A stretch of 64,000 bases of DNA from Atopsyche davidsoni (Eukaryota > Arthropoda > Insecta > Trichoptera > Hydrobiosidae): positions 2,542,001 through 2,606,000 of the forward strand of contig JAILWY010000023.1 in the NCBI GenBank assembly GCA_022113835.1, read 5' to 3'. A program made the position numbers and the translations under genes. The notes under the pieces were generated by a model. It was not told where the DNA came from, ran no database searches, and saw only the letters and a list, made by a program, of their open reading frames with translations. Shown here piece after piece: positions 55,627-64,000 of this stretch (positions are counted from its first letter, which is position 1; every line of letters begins with the position of its first letter).

Positions 55627-56290
55627 AGGGTGTCCAAAAAGTGCATCGGGTATTTGTTTTTGCGTTGAAGTTGATTCGAAGTGGCTGAGGGGCGCGGAGA
55701 GAGCGTCGCGGAGTCCAACATTTTGTGGAGTTTTAGTTGCTGTGGAGCAGTACCCGGGGACGCATAGCGCTTTTTGCGTACGAGCGAATTATCGTAACGG
55801 TGATTAAATAGTGACTGCTCAACGTTTGTATCGTGCGGAGTATCGCAATGCACCAAGTGACGATAGCATTAGAAAATGGATCCGGATGTTCGAAAATACA
55901 GGTGCGATGGTAAAAATTAAAACCTCTGGTCGCCCTCATCAGTCCGCGACCAGGACTTTATCCATCCGAAAGCGAAGCCAAGCGTCGAACATTAAAAAAT
56001 CGTCTTTGCATTCGATTTTAAAGAAAGATTTGCATTTAAAAGCGTATAAAATTCAATTGGTGCAAGAATTGAAGGATACGGACTACGCAAATCACTTGAA
56101 TTTTGCGAACAAACTGCTGCGGCAATTCAACAACTTGCAATCTTCGTTCCAGATTAGAAGAGTGCCGTCGAAAACAAATCAAACAGTTGGTAAGCAAAGA
56201 CGTGATTTACGCAATCAAGCACGTTTCGACAAAAAAAAATAATTTAGTAATCAAAAAAAAAATAGTAATTAAAAAAAAGTATATTTAATA
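55627..56290 (+). pseudogene. Tc1/IS630-like transposase, internally deleted
   Basis: The terminal sequence 'cagggtgtccaaaaagtgca' starts at 55627. A frame follows with VAVEQYPGTHSAFCVRANYR, a stop, then the helix-turn-helix part (TAQRLYRAEYRNAPSDDSIR, RKWIRMFENTGA), SGRPHQS, and YKIQLVQELKDTDYANHLNF, the linker before the catalytic core. It then jumps directly to LQSSFQIRRVPS, which in the 54737 copy is the C-terminal end. The catalytic DDE core is missing entirely. Confidence 0.75.
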
Positions 56291-56384
56291 ATTAAACAGT
56301 AAGCGAAAATAATTACATAGTTATAGTTTTCCAAAAAATAATTCTTTCCAGAAAATCATATAAAAGCTAGTTGAAATAGCATCT

Positions 56385-56812
56385 TATGGTGGCCTTTGAT
56401 GGGTCAATTTTCATGTTTTTTGATAATTTTTTGCGAAAAATCTACTGTATCAATAGAAATTTTTTTAATGCTTAAAGTTAAATACGTTCTTTTTTCTAAA
56501 GACAAGACTGTTTATCTCTTGTAAATTGACACTTAATATGATAAATATGTGTTTTCCCGATTAAAGTTTAGGAATTTGGAGATTATTAAAAAGTTTGTTA
56601 AAAAAATTAATTGTTTTAATTTTTAAACTAATCTCTTTACCATAGGTTTATTTGTAATCTTTTATTTCCAATTTAATAAAGGACACCTAAATGCTTAGTG
56701 TTCTAAATCCATCGGTCATAATAATCTCCAAATTGCTAAACATCAATTGGGAAAACACATATTTATCATATAAAAAAATAACAATTAATTTAATTAAATG
56801 ACACGATTTCGC
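56385..56812 (-). repeat. dispersed repeat family B, inverted copy
   Basis: Reverse complement of the family, ending in 'tgacacgatttcgccaggta' at the 5'-end position. Forms the left arm of an inverted pair. Confidence 0.7.
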
Positions 56813-56862
56813 CAGGTAATGGACTGCCCTCTGGTTTGCCAACCAGACACCAGAGACAGTCC
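56813..56862. repeat. hairpin at the centre of the family B inverted pair
   Basis: 'tggactg' and 'cagtcca' enclose 'ctctggt...accagag', a small stem that also heads the single copy at 14470. Confidence 0.6.
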
Positions 56863-57390
56863 AATCGTGTCATTTAAATAATTTAATTGTCATTTTATTT
56901 TGCTATATCGAAAGTGGATTTTTTAACAGAGTATTAAAAAAATATAAATTATATTTATCTATTTTTTATTATTTAATTAACGTCCATTTTAAGGGTAAAA
57001 TAAAATCTTGAAGATGTTGAAAAATTGGATAAAATGACGACTTTTCAAAACCAAAGTTTGTTAAAGATTTTTTTTTTTTTTAAATAATATGGCGCACGTG
57101 GTTTATATTTGATCTTTTAATTTCAATTAAAAAAAAAAACTTTTAAATGTTTAGGACTCTTGTAAAATGGGCCAGATGAATCTCCAAATTCCTACACTTC
57201 AATCGGAATTTTTTTTTTGTATCACATTAATAGTAAATTTATAAGAAATAAAAATATTTTTTATTAGGAAGAAGGAATGTATCAAACTTTTGCATTTAAA
57301 TTTTTTCGATTAGTGCTTTGGATTTTTCGCAAAACGGACTAGAAAATGATCAAAAAAACTCGATTATGTGGACTAGGCCCTTCCGCAAAT
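56863..57390 (+). repeat. dispersed repeat family B, right arm
   Basis: Starts 'aatcgtgtcatttaaataat' and ends at 'actcgattatgtggactagg', the usual 3' boundary. Nearly full length. Confidence 0.75.
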
Positions 57391-57829
57391 TGATGTTGTG
57401 TTTGCGTATCATCTTCATCCAACAACGCTTACGGATTGGCGTCCTCAGAAATAGATATAATTTAACAAATTGTATGCAGGCGTGGAATTGTGCGTGGGGC
57501 GAGCGTTTTTCGTGACATTTCGCGCGAACATATTTATATGCGACCCGCGCTCTAGTACTAGTCGACCAAAGACAACTTAACATGCGACCCGCAAACAATG
57601 TGTTAATAAATAATATACAGAAATAAAATTGGTATAATTATAACTATTATGTCAAAGGGGGCGTTTTGAACTTTTTTTCTTGTCAAGTGGTCAATAAAAG
57701 GTTGAGAACCTCTGATATAGACCGTTTTTCCTGGTGGTTGGTGATTTGTACGGCCTTTTGAAAGGACTTTTAAACCTACGGAGACCTTATTTGAGATATC
57801 TGGTATTTGATAGACATCAATCAACAGTC

Positions 57830-57837
<8 letters not shown>

Positions 57838-57914
<77 letters not shown>

Positions 57915-57931
57915 TATATATATATATATAG
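57838..57931. repeat. long (TA)n microsatellite
   Basis: About 36 TA units, a short CT interruption near 57913, then more TA. Frames reading Tyr-Ile on both strands are artefacts. Confidence 0.95.
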
Positions 57932-58019
57932 TCATTACTTCGTAGTAATATATTCAGATTTATCTTAGAACTTTATTTGATAGGAGGAGAAATATACTTC
58001 TAACTTTTTTTATCTAATT

Positions 58020-58550
58020 TTTTATCTAACTTTTAATTTAATTAATTTAATTGTCACTTTATTTTGCTATATCGAAAGTTGATTTTTTTTACAGAGTATT
58101 AAAAAAACTATAAATTATATTTATCTATTTTTTATTATTTAATTAACGTCCATTTTAGGGTAAAATAAAATCTTGAAGATGTTGAAAAATTGGATAAAAT
58201 GACGACTTTTCAAAACCAAAGTTTGCTTAAGTTTTTTTTTTTCAATTTTTTAAATAATAAGGCGCACATGGTTTATATTTAATCTTGTAATTTCAATTGA
58301 AAAAAAAACTTTTAAATGTTTAGGACTCTTGTAAAATGGACCAGATGAATCTTCAAATTCCTACACTTCAATCGGAAAAACACATATTTATCATATTAAT
58401 AGTAAATTTATAAGAAATAAAAATATATTTTATTCGGAAGAAGGAATGTATCAAACTTTTTGCGTTTAAATTTTTTCGATTGGTGCAGTGGATTTTTCGC
58501 AACACGGACTAGAAAATGATCAAAAAAACTCGATTATGTGGACTAAAAGA
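58020..58550 (+). repeat. dispersed repeat family B, copy
   Basis: From 'ttaattaatttaattgtcac' to 'aactcgattatgtggacta'; almost the same right boundary as the 57390 copy, directly abutting the Helitron-related segment. Confidence 0.75.
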
Positions 58551-58995
58551 AACTGATGCACAGCGAACGCTGCGTTTGTCTTCGATGAGAGTGCGTGCAT
58601 CGATAACGAGACAAAAAGAACAATTGCGGATTAATGAATGTGACCTATCGATTCTGCAATGCTTTACATTTTCAAGCAGAAAAACCATCAGATGGAAAGT
58701 TCAACGATTGCTGTCACAAAGGTAAAGTGAAACAACAACTTCAAAAGAAAAATAAGATCATACAATAACAGTATATATTTTGCATCAATGGGAGCTAAAT
58801 TAGCAGGTCCAGTGGTAGGATCGGGCCATTCTGCTTCAAAGTTCAAGGCCAAATATATCACAGAACTTCGCACCTTCATCCAACTGATGGCACAAAATGA
58901 AAGCAAATATGTATCTTATTGTCAGCCAAACATATGTTTAAACACTATTGCATCGTTCATCGAATACGTCATACTGTGACGGGCAACATTTCTAG
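58551..58995 (+). mobile_element. Helitron 3' segment
   Basis: The last ~30 bases match the 3' end of the complete Helitron at 16696-17122: hairpin CGTCA/TGACG, 'gggcaacatttCTAG', then T (CTAG at 58992-58995). The sequence before it differs. It has a frame ETDAQRTLRLSSMRVRASI followed by a basic region, reminiscent of the Arg-rich N-terminal repeats found in Helitron Rep/helicase proteins, but too short to be sure. The 5' end was not found. Confidence 0.65.
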
Positions 58996-59430
58996 TAATA
59001 TTATAAATATCAATAATCTCGTGCCTGAAAAATATTTATTATACACATACATCAATAATTAAACTCTATTTGTATGTGAGTCTGAGGAGAAACGTGAGGA
59101 TCAGATGTTTTTATACGACTTGAATAATGTCAGCCTTAAATCTAAATTAAAGATTATATCTGTGAAAGAGTAATATTTAAAAAAAATCGTATACTCGGAG
59201 TATTGTTTCAATGCGAACTGTCTTATAAATAAAAAACCTTCCGACACAAATCATGGCTGTCATTATATTCCTGTGATGTTTTAATGAATATTTTTTGCAT
59301 GAAAAAACCTGGTTTGCTTGCTGAGTCGTTTTCGGTGGTTGTTTATTTCAATCGTCCCTAAAGAATTAGAAGATTTTCACATCTTTCAACATAGGTTCGA
59401 AGTGTGTTAATAGCTACTTTAACTTTTCAG
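58996..59430. other. no gene recognised; ends in a splice-acceptor-like tract
   Basis: AT-rich. The last bases, 'aacttttcag', form a plausible 3' splice site for the RING-like exon that follows. No upstream exon recognised. Confidence 0.4.
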
Positions 59431-59602
59431 ATCTGTGGTGAAAAAGGGACGAAATGAGTCAAAAAAAATTATATGTTCCTTGTGGCGAAAGTCTTTACAG
59501 TGTTACAATGCAGTGTACCTCAAGGGTGACCATTTGTTCCACTACGAGTGCATCAGCAACCGGCAGAAACGCTCAAAACAATGGCCCACCTGCCGCAGCT
59601 AA
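59431..59602 (+). pseudogene. degenerate RING-finger terminal exon
   Basis: A single frame from the acceptor at 59430 to a TAA at 59600-59602 reads KKIICSLWRKSLQC, then LKGDHLFHYECISN, then KRSKQWPTCRS. This follows a RING-H2 finger (CxxC ... CGHLFHYECI...W...S..CPxCR) as in E3 ubiquitin ligases. Three zinc ligands are changed: the second Cys of the first pair to Trp, the Cys before Gly-His lost, and the Cys of Cys-Pro to Trp. The Trp of the W position is also gone. It is an old pseudogene exon or a non-canonical RING-like domain. No frameshift interrupts it. Confidence 0.5.
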
Positions 59603-60325
59603 TCCTAAATTCAATTATAATAATACTTATCACTAGTTGTTTTCTTTAAAATTTTACAATTTGTTTTAAATCTCTCGGTATCATGTGCAAAAGTATTTTT
59701 TAATGACATTTATGTGACCATAATATAATTATTAAATCTAGCTATTTAGATATGTTGGTTCTCTTTTTTCTTTTCTTATAAGCACTTGAAAATTACAGAA
59801 TTACAGCCGTACCCCTGAATTTCAGCATTACTCAAAATTAATATCACGATTGCTATGTTCGGGATATTTATCGGGATCGCGTGCATTATTTACAACGCCA
59901 TACTAGAGCATATTCCAATAGAATAGCCCCGAATATCTAAGTACATGGGTACGGTTTGTAGTAAAAAAAAGGTAAAGAGAATAGTACGGTTTTACAAAAC
60001 ATGAACATAACAAAACGGCATTCATCATTTAACAACTATCTCTATTATAACCTAAAAAACGAACTGTCAGATTCTGTAAATTTATCCACAATATTGTTCC
60101 ATAAATGAATATTGCAAGCCATGGTTGTAAAGCTGCTTTTACACGAGCAACTAAAATCTCCAAAAAAATAAATTATTTAAAAATTTATCAAAATACATAC
60201 ATATTATAATAAAACTAGTACTTGTTTAATTTATTACCACAATTTTATTTTGATTGCAATAAATAATAGACCTCTGAAGCTATTTTTTACATTGGGAATA
60301 CTTTGGTCCGCTTGCCGCCGGCCGG
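59603..60325. other. no gene recognised
   Basis: AT-rich, no open frame or repeat of note. Confidence 0.5.
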
Positions 60326-60328
60326 TAC

Positions 60329-60620
60329 GTGATAACCGTCAATTGTTCGTTAATTTTGAAGTGTAAATTAACGCGACCTGGAGAAGCACTTCAGCGTTAT
60401 GGAGATCATGAAAAACTCCAGAAGAAGCGTAATTTTGAGGACGCTTTTTTTTACAATGGTGACAAATTCTACTCCGGTGTTATCCCGGTGCCGTCATCCC
60501 AAAGATCGCATCGTCGGCCTGAAGCTAGGAGACTTCGTGTTGGCATCATAAGTGAACGAGCCGCTCTTCACGGAAGACACGGGGGTTCCTCCACTGACGC
60601 TCTCTGCTCATAAACTGAAT
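60329..60620 (+). other. GC-richer open frame of unknown identity
   Basis: A 94-codon frame (60329-60613) with balanced composition: it includes TRPGEALQRYGDHEKLQKKR and NFEDAFFYNGDKFYSGVIPV, then an Arg-rich end. The 'YNGDKFYSGV' piece faintly recalls the NGD..(F/Y)..G core of doublecortin domains, but the rest does not follow. An overlapping frame (from about 60373) is also open, reading RDLEKHFSVMEIMKNSRR. It may be a degraded exon. I do not assign a function. Confidence 0.3.
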
Positions 60621-60904
60621 AGTTCACGTGGTTGGACAATGTATGAAGTTATTCGATGAAACTCCATAAAGACTGATTGCGAAAGCTACACTAACTTAAA
60701 AATTAACTTCAGGGGACTTCAGGATTAGCTGGTCACATGAGGCTAAGTAACCGCGCATTGTGTGCGTTTTAATTTTATATAAAATATACGTAGCCCTTTA
60801 AAATCCATTTCCAAATCCATCAATTGCCATTTCATAGGTGAAACTCACAAATTAAGCATAATTATTTTCATTGAACCTGGAGAATTTATAACTTGAAAAT
60901 AATA

Positions 60905-60975
60905 CTCCACATGGATTTGAACCCGGGACCGCCTGTGTCAATGGTGGTCAGTAAGACTTCTGACGCTAATGTCTT
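60905..60975 (-). repeat. tRNA-like SINE fragment
   Basis: Minus-strand 'ggtcccgggttcaaatcc' is a good B box/T arm, with 'attagcgtcagaagtctta' upstream in the A-box position. There is no complete cloverleaf, so it is a tRNA-derived repeat rather than a tRNA gene. Confidence 0.45.
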
Positions 60976-61475
60976 TTGTGTTTCAACAATAAATACAACA
61001 GAAGGTCAAACCGGCAAAGAGAAATGAGTAATCGGTATATATGCCGAAATTGCTTCACCGAGCAAGGAGTCCCGACGGAAAAAACAAAAATAACAAATGG
61101 ATAAATATTAAAAATTATTATAATACATGAATATGTTTTAAAAAAAATCAGATGAATTTGTAACTTTTTGTACATATATCTCATTTATTAATAAATATAA
61201 AATATCTACATTAAATAAAATAATTAATTTAAACCTAGAAATTTAAATAATTACTAGGTAATAGGTCTTTCATGCATATTTGAATTGTAAGAATATAACA
61301 AATGAATGTTGATTTACGGTTCAATTGGCAGTTAGGCGCCTGCTAGCGCGGCCGCTAGACGTTTTTATCATCCGTTCCGAAATTAATATACATCGCGGTC
61401 AGAATCAAATATTTAATATCTAAGCTCATATATTGCATATGTAAGCTATTTTAATCGATTGATATTTATATTTCC
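60976..61475. other. no gene recognised
   Basis: AT-rich flank of the LTR-retrotransposon remnant. Confidence 0.45.
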
Positions 61476-61479
61476 AGTT

Positions 61480-61690
61480 TGCTATTTCGGCGGCTGCCGA
61501 AACCAGGGAAAAGCCGATGCAAAGGAAGCTGCAGGACTTCGTGAAGCCATACGAGTGGCAGCTATGGCTCGCCCGTCTCAAGAAGATGATGCACGCGTGC
61601 GGCGAGAGCGACCTCACGCTATGCATCCCGATCCTGCTACAGGGTGAGGCGTTCCAGATTTTTATGTCCCTTCCGGACGAGGTGACCACG
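61480..61690 (+). pseudogene. LTR retrotransposon gag, N-terminal part
   Basis: One frame reads KLQDFVKPYEWQLWLARLKK, then DLTLCIPILLQGEAFQIFM and SLPDEVTTNE. The aromatic-W..WL..L pattern followed by (I)P.LLQGEAF is the start of the capsid-like domain in gypsy-type insect gag proteins. It is then interrupted by about 640 bp of unrelated sequence. Composition is GC-rich compared with the flanks. Confidence 0.7.
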
Positions 61691-62420
61691 AATGAAAAAA
61701 GACTTGTTCCTGTCATTCCTAAATCATGTCTTTATTGCTTTCAGTCCATCTTACATGCTGTGGAGATTAGTTTGGTATTTGCGGATCTCCGTCCGCCTTC
61801 GTCTAATGTCGCGGAGACTGTTGTCGGCCTGTTTCGGCCTCTGGCCCCGCGCTGCTTTTGAACCTGCCCACGTTACAACGCAGCTCTGGCTCGGACTCTC
61901 TCCACCTCAAGGGGGCAGTATTAAATTTGACTCCACGGGGTGACGCTGCCCGGGAGCAAGGATACTCCGACCACCATGCAGGATCGCGTGTCTGTCGTTA
62001 AAAAGTTGAAAAGTATTCAAATTGTCTCCACGGGGTGACTAACTCGGGAGCAAGAATATTCTGCCAGGATACGATGCGTTCGTATACCTGCCGCAATGGT
62101 TAAAAATCTTACAAATCTCATAAAGTAATACTGCCGCGAGTTCGGAGTATATTGTGTCGAAAGTGATGTGAAATTAAACGACCCGGTTATCGGTCCAAAG
62201 TTAAAATAAAGTGTTAAATGTAACCTGTTTTAATATCAGATAAATGTTAAATTGTAATCAATGTTTGTAATGAAGCTTGAATAAAAGTTTATACGAATAA
62301 AGTGTTTTAAATGAATGATAATACAGTCCACTGCTAGCGTATTGTTGTCTATGTCTCCGGAGCGCGTTCAATCCTCGCCCGATAGCGTCGATCGCCGCGT
62401 TTTCCACGTGGCAGTTTCAA
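61691..62420 (+). other. sequence interrupting the gag remnant
   Basis: Holds an imperfect direct repeat ('tccacggggtgac' plus 'gggagcaag' at about 61935-61965 and 62028-62060) and several AATAAA-like signals (for example near 62211 and 62280). An inserted LTR is possible, but TG...CA ends and a target duplication were not found. Confidence 0.4.
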
Positions 62421-62424
62421 GAGC

Positions 62425-62890
62425 AGGAAACGGTGGAAGCAAACATGGCGGAGTTGAAGCGTTTCGCCGCCGCGACCGGGATGTCAGGCCGTCCGGTCCT
62501 ATACAAATTCATTCAGGGTCTGCCCAGCGGCGTATCAAAGGACGCGCAGTCGTGGTTGGGCGACAACGTGCCTGATGAGGAAGAATTAATAAAGCAGACC
62601 CGTGTACTTGTGAGTGCGCGAGCAATGCGAGGAGACGCGAAGATGCGTGAGGACACGGCTTCACCTGCAGTCGCTCCACCACCCGAAGTCGCTCCTCCGA
62701 CGCGGAAACATCGTGACAGCTGTCAGGGAAATCGAGGGAGATGCCATGGGGGGGTCGCGTCCCACGCGGAATTACAAGGACATTGAGTGCTGGAAGTGCG
62801 GGAAGAAAGGCCACACGGCCATGCAGTGTTGGTCGGGAAAAGATCGGCGGGAGGCTTGTGTGCCGGCAGCTTCCCGCGAGCAGGACTAAA
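62425..62890 (+). pseudogene. LTR retrotransposon gag, C-terminal part with zinc knuckle
   Basis: One frame reads AELKRFAAATGMSGRPVLYK, then FIQGLPSGVSKDAQSWLGD and VPDEEELIKQTRVLV, the C-terminal capsid region. After a Pro/Ala-rich linker and frameshifts comes CWKCGKKGHTAMQC, a CCHC zinc knuckle with C-2-C-4-H-4-C spacing (about 62790-62830). It binds RNA in intact elements. At least two frameshifts separate the parts. Confidence 0.75.
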
Positions 62891-63185
62891 GGCTCTGCCC
62901 GTCGTGCGGGTGAAGATCGGTGGGAAGAGTTTTCGGATTTTCGGAGTGATCGGTGGGAGGCTGCTCGCGGACGGTGATTCGCGCGGGCCTGTGCCCTGTG
63001 CTGTCGCCAGGAAAAGTCGATATCGTGGCGGTCAACGGGAGCCGCGTGGCGTGCCGAGGGACAGCTCGGGCGAGGATGGAGCTGCTGGACAGGGTGGTGG
63101 AAGTCGACACCATCGTCATGGACCGCGTGCTTGCAGGAGTCGACGTGATAGGGGCCAGAGGCCGAAGAGGCTTTCAAGGCTGAAG
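62891..63185 (+). pseudogene. retrotransposon protease-like region, broken
   Basis: LPVVRVKIGGKSFRIFGVIG resembles the strand before the aspartic protease active site, but the Asp-Thr/Ser-Gly triad reads Gly-Val-Ile-Gly or is lost. A second frame gives PGKVDIVAVNGSRVACRGTA and VEVDTIVMDRVLAGVDVIGA, matching the later protease strands ending in the G.D.I motif. Two frames are needed, and the motif is dead. Confidence 0.6.
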
Positions 63186-63380
63186 TGAGGGACTGGGTTA
63201 GGAAGGGTTGGCTGCATCCATGGACAGGCCCGCGAGGCGGAGTGCTCCCACTGATGGTGGTCGTCCAGAAGAACAAGGACAAAGTACGGCCGGTGCTGGA
63301 TTACAGAGAGCTCAACCAATTTGTGGAATGTCACCCGGGAGCTGACATAGCAGTGTGTAACGAGACAATACGGCGATGAA
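63186..63380 (+). pseudogene. retrotransposon reverse transcriptase, N-terminal piece
   Basis: Reads RDWVRKGWLHPWTGPRGGVL, PLMVVVQKNKDKVRPVLDYR, then ELNQFVECHPG. The GG(V/I)LPL..V.Q..K.KVRPV(L/F)D(Y/F)RELN series is the opening motif of gypsy-like reverse transcriptases. It stops after about 65 codons, before the catalytic YXDD, where the tandem arrays begin. It directly follows the protease piece; the usual spacer is deleted. Confidence 0.75.
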
Positions 63381-63427
63381 GGAGGGCTCAAGAGCCCGCC
63401 AAGGTAGTTGACCTCAGATCCCCACAA

Positions 63428-63775
63428 AGTGATAAACCTCGAAAATTTCCCATAGCACGCCGAACTGTCATCGTCAAACCTAACTTTTGCACGCTTCGTC
63501 CCAGCTATGGGTTGTGATATGTCGGCAAACTTCCCCCGGTCCCACGAGTCCCCTCAGAGTGATAAACCTCGAAAATTTCCCAAAAATCGCCGAACTGTCA
63601 TCGTAAAACCCAACTTTTGAACGCTACGTGCCACGTATGGGTTGTAACGTGTCTGCCGACTCCCCCCGGTCCCACGAGTCCCCTCAAAGTGATAAACCTC
63701 GAAAATTTCCCATAGCACGCCGTATAGACATCGTTAAACCTAACTTTTGTACGCTACGTCCCAGCTACGGGTTGT
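63428..63775 (+). repeat. 130-bp tandem repeat, about 2.7 units
   Basis: 'agtgataaacctcgaaaatt' starts at 63428, 63558 and 63688, an exact 130-bp period. Units contain 'gggttgtgatatgtc' and 'ccggtcccacgagtcccct'. The repeat is GC-rich and non-coding. Confidence 0.9.
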
Positions 63776-64000
63776 GACGTCTCAACTTCAGGTTGCCTGA
63801 TTATGCCGCCATCCCACTTCGCATCTTTACGGTTGCCTGCAATTGCCGCCTCCAGTCTTCCTACTCCAGGACGCCTGCCCTAGCTGCCACCTGACGTCTC
63901 AACGTCAGGTTGCCTGATTATGCCGCCATCCCACACCCCATCTTTACGGTTGCCTGCAATTGCCGCCTCCAGTCTTCCTACTCCAGGACGCCTGCCCTAG
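63776..64000 (+). repeat. 117-bp tandem repeat, about 2 units, cut by the window end
   Basis: 'gacgtctcaacttcaggttg' at 63776 and its near copy at 63893 give a 117-bp period. Shared blocks include 'attatgccgccatcccac' and 'ccaggacgcctgccctag'. Adjoins the 130-bp array without spacer. Confidence 0.9.

Larger units (their letters stand above)
55158..57714. mobile_element. hAT-like element, about 2.6 kb, nested composite
   Basis: The left end 'cataggttctcaac' and right end 'gttgagaacctctg' are inverted repeats, with GC-rich subterminal sequence inside ('gggggcggtaccgccccc' on the left, 'aagggggcgttttgaac' on the right). The 8-bp flanks (gattagat and atatagac) are only partly alike, so the duplication is not convincing. 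No hAT transposase is left. The interior is filled by a Tc1-like 3' fragment (55431-55625), a Tc1-like 5' fragment (55627-56290) and an inverted pair of family B repeats. Confidence 0.6.

Noticed and set aside
57603..57935. Frames of 65-110 codons with Tyr-Ile repeats
   Set aside because: Products of the long (TA)n microsatellite.
60329..60613. Doublecortin domain
   Set aside because: Only a ten-residue resemblance; the conserved second half of the domain is absent.
61691..62420. Solo LTR inserted in gag
   Set aside because: No TG...CA ends, no target duplication and no second copy to compare; left as unexplained interrupting sequence.
62509..63282. 257-codon minus-strand open frame
   Set aside because: It is antisense to the gag-pol remnant; the plus strand holds the zinc knuckle and RT motifs, and GC-rich DNA leaves the other strand open.

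Overview
The window is AT-rich animal nuclear DNA, most likely from an insect. The evidence is spliced genes with GT-AG introns, secreted Kunitz inhibitors, Tc1/mariner, pogo, hAT, Helitron, SINE and non-LTR elements, short GGTTAGG strings, and no operons or Shine-Dalgarno sites. I cannot name the order or species. Most open frames are repeat-derived or chance; only a few stretches look like host genes.

Layout. 1-12 kb: dispersed repeats, a 194-bp tandem array (1115-1873), an 8-bp-TSD MITE (3917-4110) and two pogo-type MITEs. 12-22 kb: fragments of one non-LTR retrotransposon, a 247-bp tandem duplication, a complete short Helitron (16696-17122) sitting inside another repeat, a local segmental duplication (19.6-20.6 kb), and a TATA-equipped first exon of an unidentified secreted protein on the minus strand (ATG at 22003) that runs into a SINE. 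22-32 kb: mostly featureless AT-rich DNA with a third pogo MITE, a hammerhead-ribozyme-like foldback (26328-26462) and a piggyBac-like scrap. 32-36 kb: two dead mauritiana-type mariners and remnants of others. 36-44 kb: repeat copies, a head-to-head palindrome (39597-39767), and long stretches with nothing recognisable.

44.9-51.7 kb is the clearest host locus: three small Kunitz-type serine protease inhibitor genes (+, -, +) that share one exon plan (signal peptide / first Kunitz half / second Kunitz half of exactly 110 nt / very short last exon), plus a decayed fourth Kunitz exon. All three have the full six-cysteine spacing 8-15-7-12-3. The predicted P1 residues differ (Arg, Tyr, Arg), suggesting inhibitors aimed at different proteases.

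52-64 kb: a hAT MITE with a perfect 8-bp TSD (53468-53910), a nested composite of a hAT-like element around Tc1/IS630-like fragments and inverted repeats (55158-57714), a Helitron 3' end (58992-58995), a degenerate RING-finger terminal exon (59431-59602), a broken LTR-retrotransposon gag-pol (61.5-63.4 kb), and two abutting tandem arrays of 130 and 117 bp at the right edge.

The most unusual signal is a family of foldback repeats whose apex resembles a small hammerhead ribozyme (CUGAUGA, stem II, GAAA, a palindromic one-pair stem III, UH). One copy, at 26345-26427, has a canonical core apart from one extra U and a long helix I. The other copies have a decayed core. Small dimer-forming hammerheads of this kind are known from Penelope-like retroelements.
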